Origin: an uncultured Algibacter sp.
GTDB taxonomy: Bacteria; Bacteroidota; Bacteroidia; Flavobacteriales; Flavobacteriaceae
Direction: 5' to 3'
Assembly (NCBI RefSeq): GCF_947487605.1
Contig: NZ_CANKXK010000005.1
Span: forward strand, 1-64,000
Length of the DNA stretch: 64,000 nt
The notes below the pieces were generated by a model. The model saw only the letters and a program-made list of their open reading frames with translations. It was not told the origin of the DNA and made no database searches. Shown here one piece after another: positions 62,753 through 64,000 of this stretch. Every line of letters starts with the position of its first letter. Position 1 is the first letter of the stretch. The position numbers were made by a program, and so were the translations under genes.

Positions 62753-64000
62753 TTATTCTTCTATCGCTTCGTAAATTAAGCGTTGTATTTCGGTTCTAAT
62801 ATTTTCTCTTAAAAGCAAGTTCTTTCCAGCCTTTGGATATGTTCTATTGGCTAGAAATACATAAACAATTTCTTCTTCGGGGTCTGCCCAAGCATAGGTT
62901 CCAGTAAATCCAGAATGTCCAAAACTTGTCATAGAAATACAACCACAAGTGGGACCAGTATCACCTAGCTGGGGTTTATCGAAACCAACACCTCTCCTAT
63001 TGTCTTTTTCACAATAATAACAGGTATTAAATTTATTCATGGTTTCCGTTTTAAAATAACGTTTCCCTCCATAAAACCCTTTTTGCAAAAACATCTGCAT
63101 AATTTTTGCTACATCATTTGCATTACTAAATACTCCAGCATGTCCACCTATTCCATCTTGCATAGCTGCCCCCATATCATGCACATAACCATGTACCTCT
63201 TGGTGTCTATAATAATCGTCAACTTCAGTTGGTATTATTTTTTTACTACTTATTTTATGGTATGGATTGTACATGGTATTATTTGCGCCTAACGACTCAT
63301 AAAAATGGTTCTGTACTAATTCTTCTAACGTTCTGTCGTAATGATGCTCTATAAATTTCTTTAATATGTAATATGGGAAATCACTATATCTATATCTAAG
63401 TCTATCAAGAAGCTCGGACTCTTTAATGATTTCTTGAATAGAATCTTGATAATCTGACCTTAAGAATAAGTTTTTAGTAACTTCAATATTGAATCTATTA
63501 CTTCGCTCATTTCTATAATAATCACTACTAGGTTTCTTTGTAATTGAATCTAACGTTCTATAATAAAAAGGCTCCCATGGTCGCAATCTCGCATAATGCG
63601 AAAGCATTTGTTTTACAGTAATATTCTCTTTATTTGAGCCTTTGTATTCAGGCAATAATTCGGATAATTTACTGTTTAATGACACAATTCCTTGTTCTTC
63701 TAATTCCATTAAAAGCGGCAATGTTGCTAATATTTTTGTTAAAGATGCCACATCATAAATGTCGTCGCTCGCAACTTTCTCTTTTCCTTTGTAGGTGTGT
63801 TTGCCAAAATTTTTATTATAAATAACTTTTCCCTTTCTAGCCACCAATAACTGGATTCCAGGTGTCATTTTTCTTTTTACAGCAACATTTGCAATAGAGT
63901 CTATTCGCTTTAATTTTTTCGAACTCATACCAACTTGTTCTGGTAACCCATAACTTAAACGGTTTATGGCATTGTTTTCAATACCATCGCCAATATTGAA
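62753..64000 (-). CDS. C-terminal serine hydrolase (beta-lactamase family) domain of a longer protein, partial
   Basis: The frame stays open to the window edge: upstream of the ATG at 63928 it continues as IENNAINRLSYGLPEQVG. The 415 visible residues form a penicillin-binding-protein-like fold: SxxK in VASLTKILA, the tyrosine motif in YRYSDFPYYI, and HSGFTG as the third motif. A C-terminal domain starting with this SYGLPEQVGMSS-type linker is typical of flavobacterial fusions with an N-terminal GH3 beta-N-acetylglucosaminidase, so the missing part is probably GH3. If so, the enzyme acts in cell-wall turnover. Confidence 0.85.
   Translation of the reverse strand, partial: FNIGDGIENNAINRLSYGLPEQVGMSSKKLKRIDSIANVAVKRKMTPGIQLLVARKGKVIYNKNFGKHTYKGKEKVASDDIYDVASLTKILATLPLLMELEEQGIVSLNSKLSELLPEYKGSNKENITVKQMLSHYARLRPWEPFYYRTLDSITKKPSSDYYRNERSNRFNIEVTKNLFLRSDYQDSIQEIIKESELLDRLRYRYSDFPYYILKKFIEHHYDRTLEELVQNHFYESLGANNTMYNPYHKISSKKIIPTEVDDYYRHQEVHGYVHDMGAAMQDGIGGHAGVFSNANDVAKIMQMFLQKGFYGGKRYFKTETMNKFNTCYYCEKDNRRGVGFDKPQLGDTGPTCGCISMTSFGHSGFTGTYAWADPEEEIVYVFLANRTYPKAGKNLLLRENIRTEIQRLIYEAIEE

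Noticed and set aside
1-64000. Prophage, IS element, defence island, tRNA or rRNA genes
   Set aside because: No transposase, integrase, phage structural, restriction or CRISPR-associated protein, and no cloverleaf or rRNA segment, was recognised on either strand.

Overview
The window is 64 kb of low-GC, densely packed chromosome from a gliding-type marine Flavobacteriaceae (Bacteroidota). The evidence is: type IX secretion (T9SS) genes (PorQ, PorP/SprF-like and PorE-like proteins, two C-terminal sorting-domain cargos); gldB-gldC; a long S1 protein; bacillithiol synthesis (bshA); a fused alpha/beta keto-acid dehydrogenase E1; lipoproteins with acidic residues after the lipid-anchor Cys; almost no Shine-Dalgarno sequences; and Bacteroidota-type -7 promoter boxes (TAnnTTTG). 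The genus cannot be fixed by eye (Winogradskyella, Olleya or Lacinutrix-like are plausible). No rRNA, tRNA, CRISPR, IS element or prophage was seen.

Layout. 1-4.2 kb: 3' end of a repetitive adhesin, then a PorP/SprF-like and a PorE-like protein, a typical cargo plus T9SS-partner trio. 4.4-12.1 kb: a frameshifted glyoxalase-like gene, a CAP-domain lipoprotein, pdxH, an SRPBCC protein, and a leftward block with rnz, a DUF3291 gene, a small STAS-like gene, pyrB, pyrR and rpsA. 12.4-17.3 kb: a BON/LysM protein, then leftward lon-porQ-cmk. 17.5-28.8 kb: a lipoprotein, rhomboid protease, lipid A-type acyltransferase, glmM, acpH-like gene, ggt, a tudor-like gene divergent from uvrA, uvrA and a LOG-family gene. 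28.9-37.7 kb: a dead-metallopeptidase/beta-barrel fusion, E1, DoxX, a hypothetical gene and a MutS2 without Smr domain. 37.7-45.1 kb is the most accessory-looking stretch: a secreted T9SS protein, a cholesterol-dependent-cytolysin-like lipoprotein, a divergent membrane-spanning TPR-HTH regulator with seven TGGACA-type boxes between them, dispersed palindromic repeats, a DCC protein and an S10 peptidase flanked by short repeats. 45.1-49.0 kb: a four-gene leftward operon of GshB-like ATP-grasp ligase, sulfurtransferase, N-formylglutamate amidohydrolase-like protein and DUF1704 (QEGLA) metallopeptidase. 49-57.5 kb: a dicarboxylate/amino-acid symporter, dnaG, a response regulator, nadE, gldB-gldC, aroC and a thioesterase. 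57.6-64 kb: a small hypothetical gene, a FAD/Fe-S oxidoreductase, a beta-barrel protein, bshA, and the C-terminal part of a serine hydrolase that runs off the window.

Most of the window is housekeeping. The points worth following are the CDC-like pore-former locus with its repeated boxes, the ATP-grasp/DUF1704 operon in a bacillithiol-type organism, a DnaG whose four zinc ligands are all replaced, a response regulator with Glu in place of the phospho-acceptor Asp, a -1 slippery heptamer exactly at the break in the glyoxalase-like gene, and a metallopeptidase-like protein with a lost active site fused to an outer-membrane barrel.
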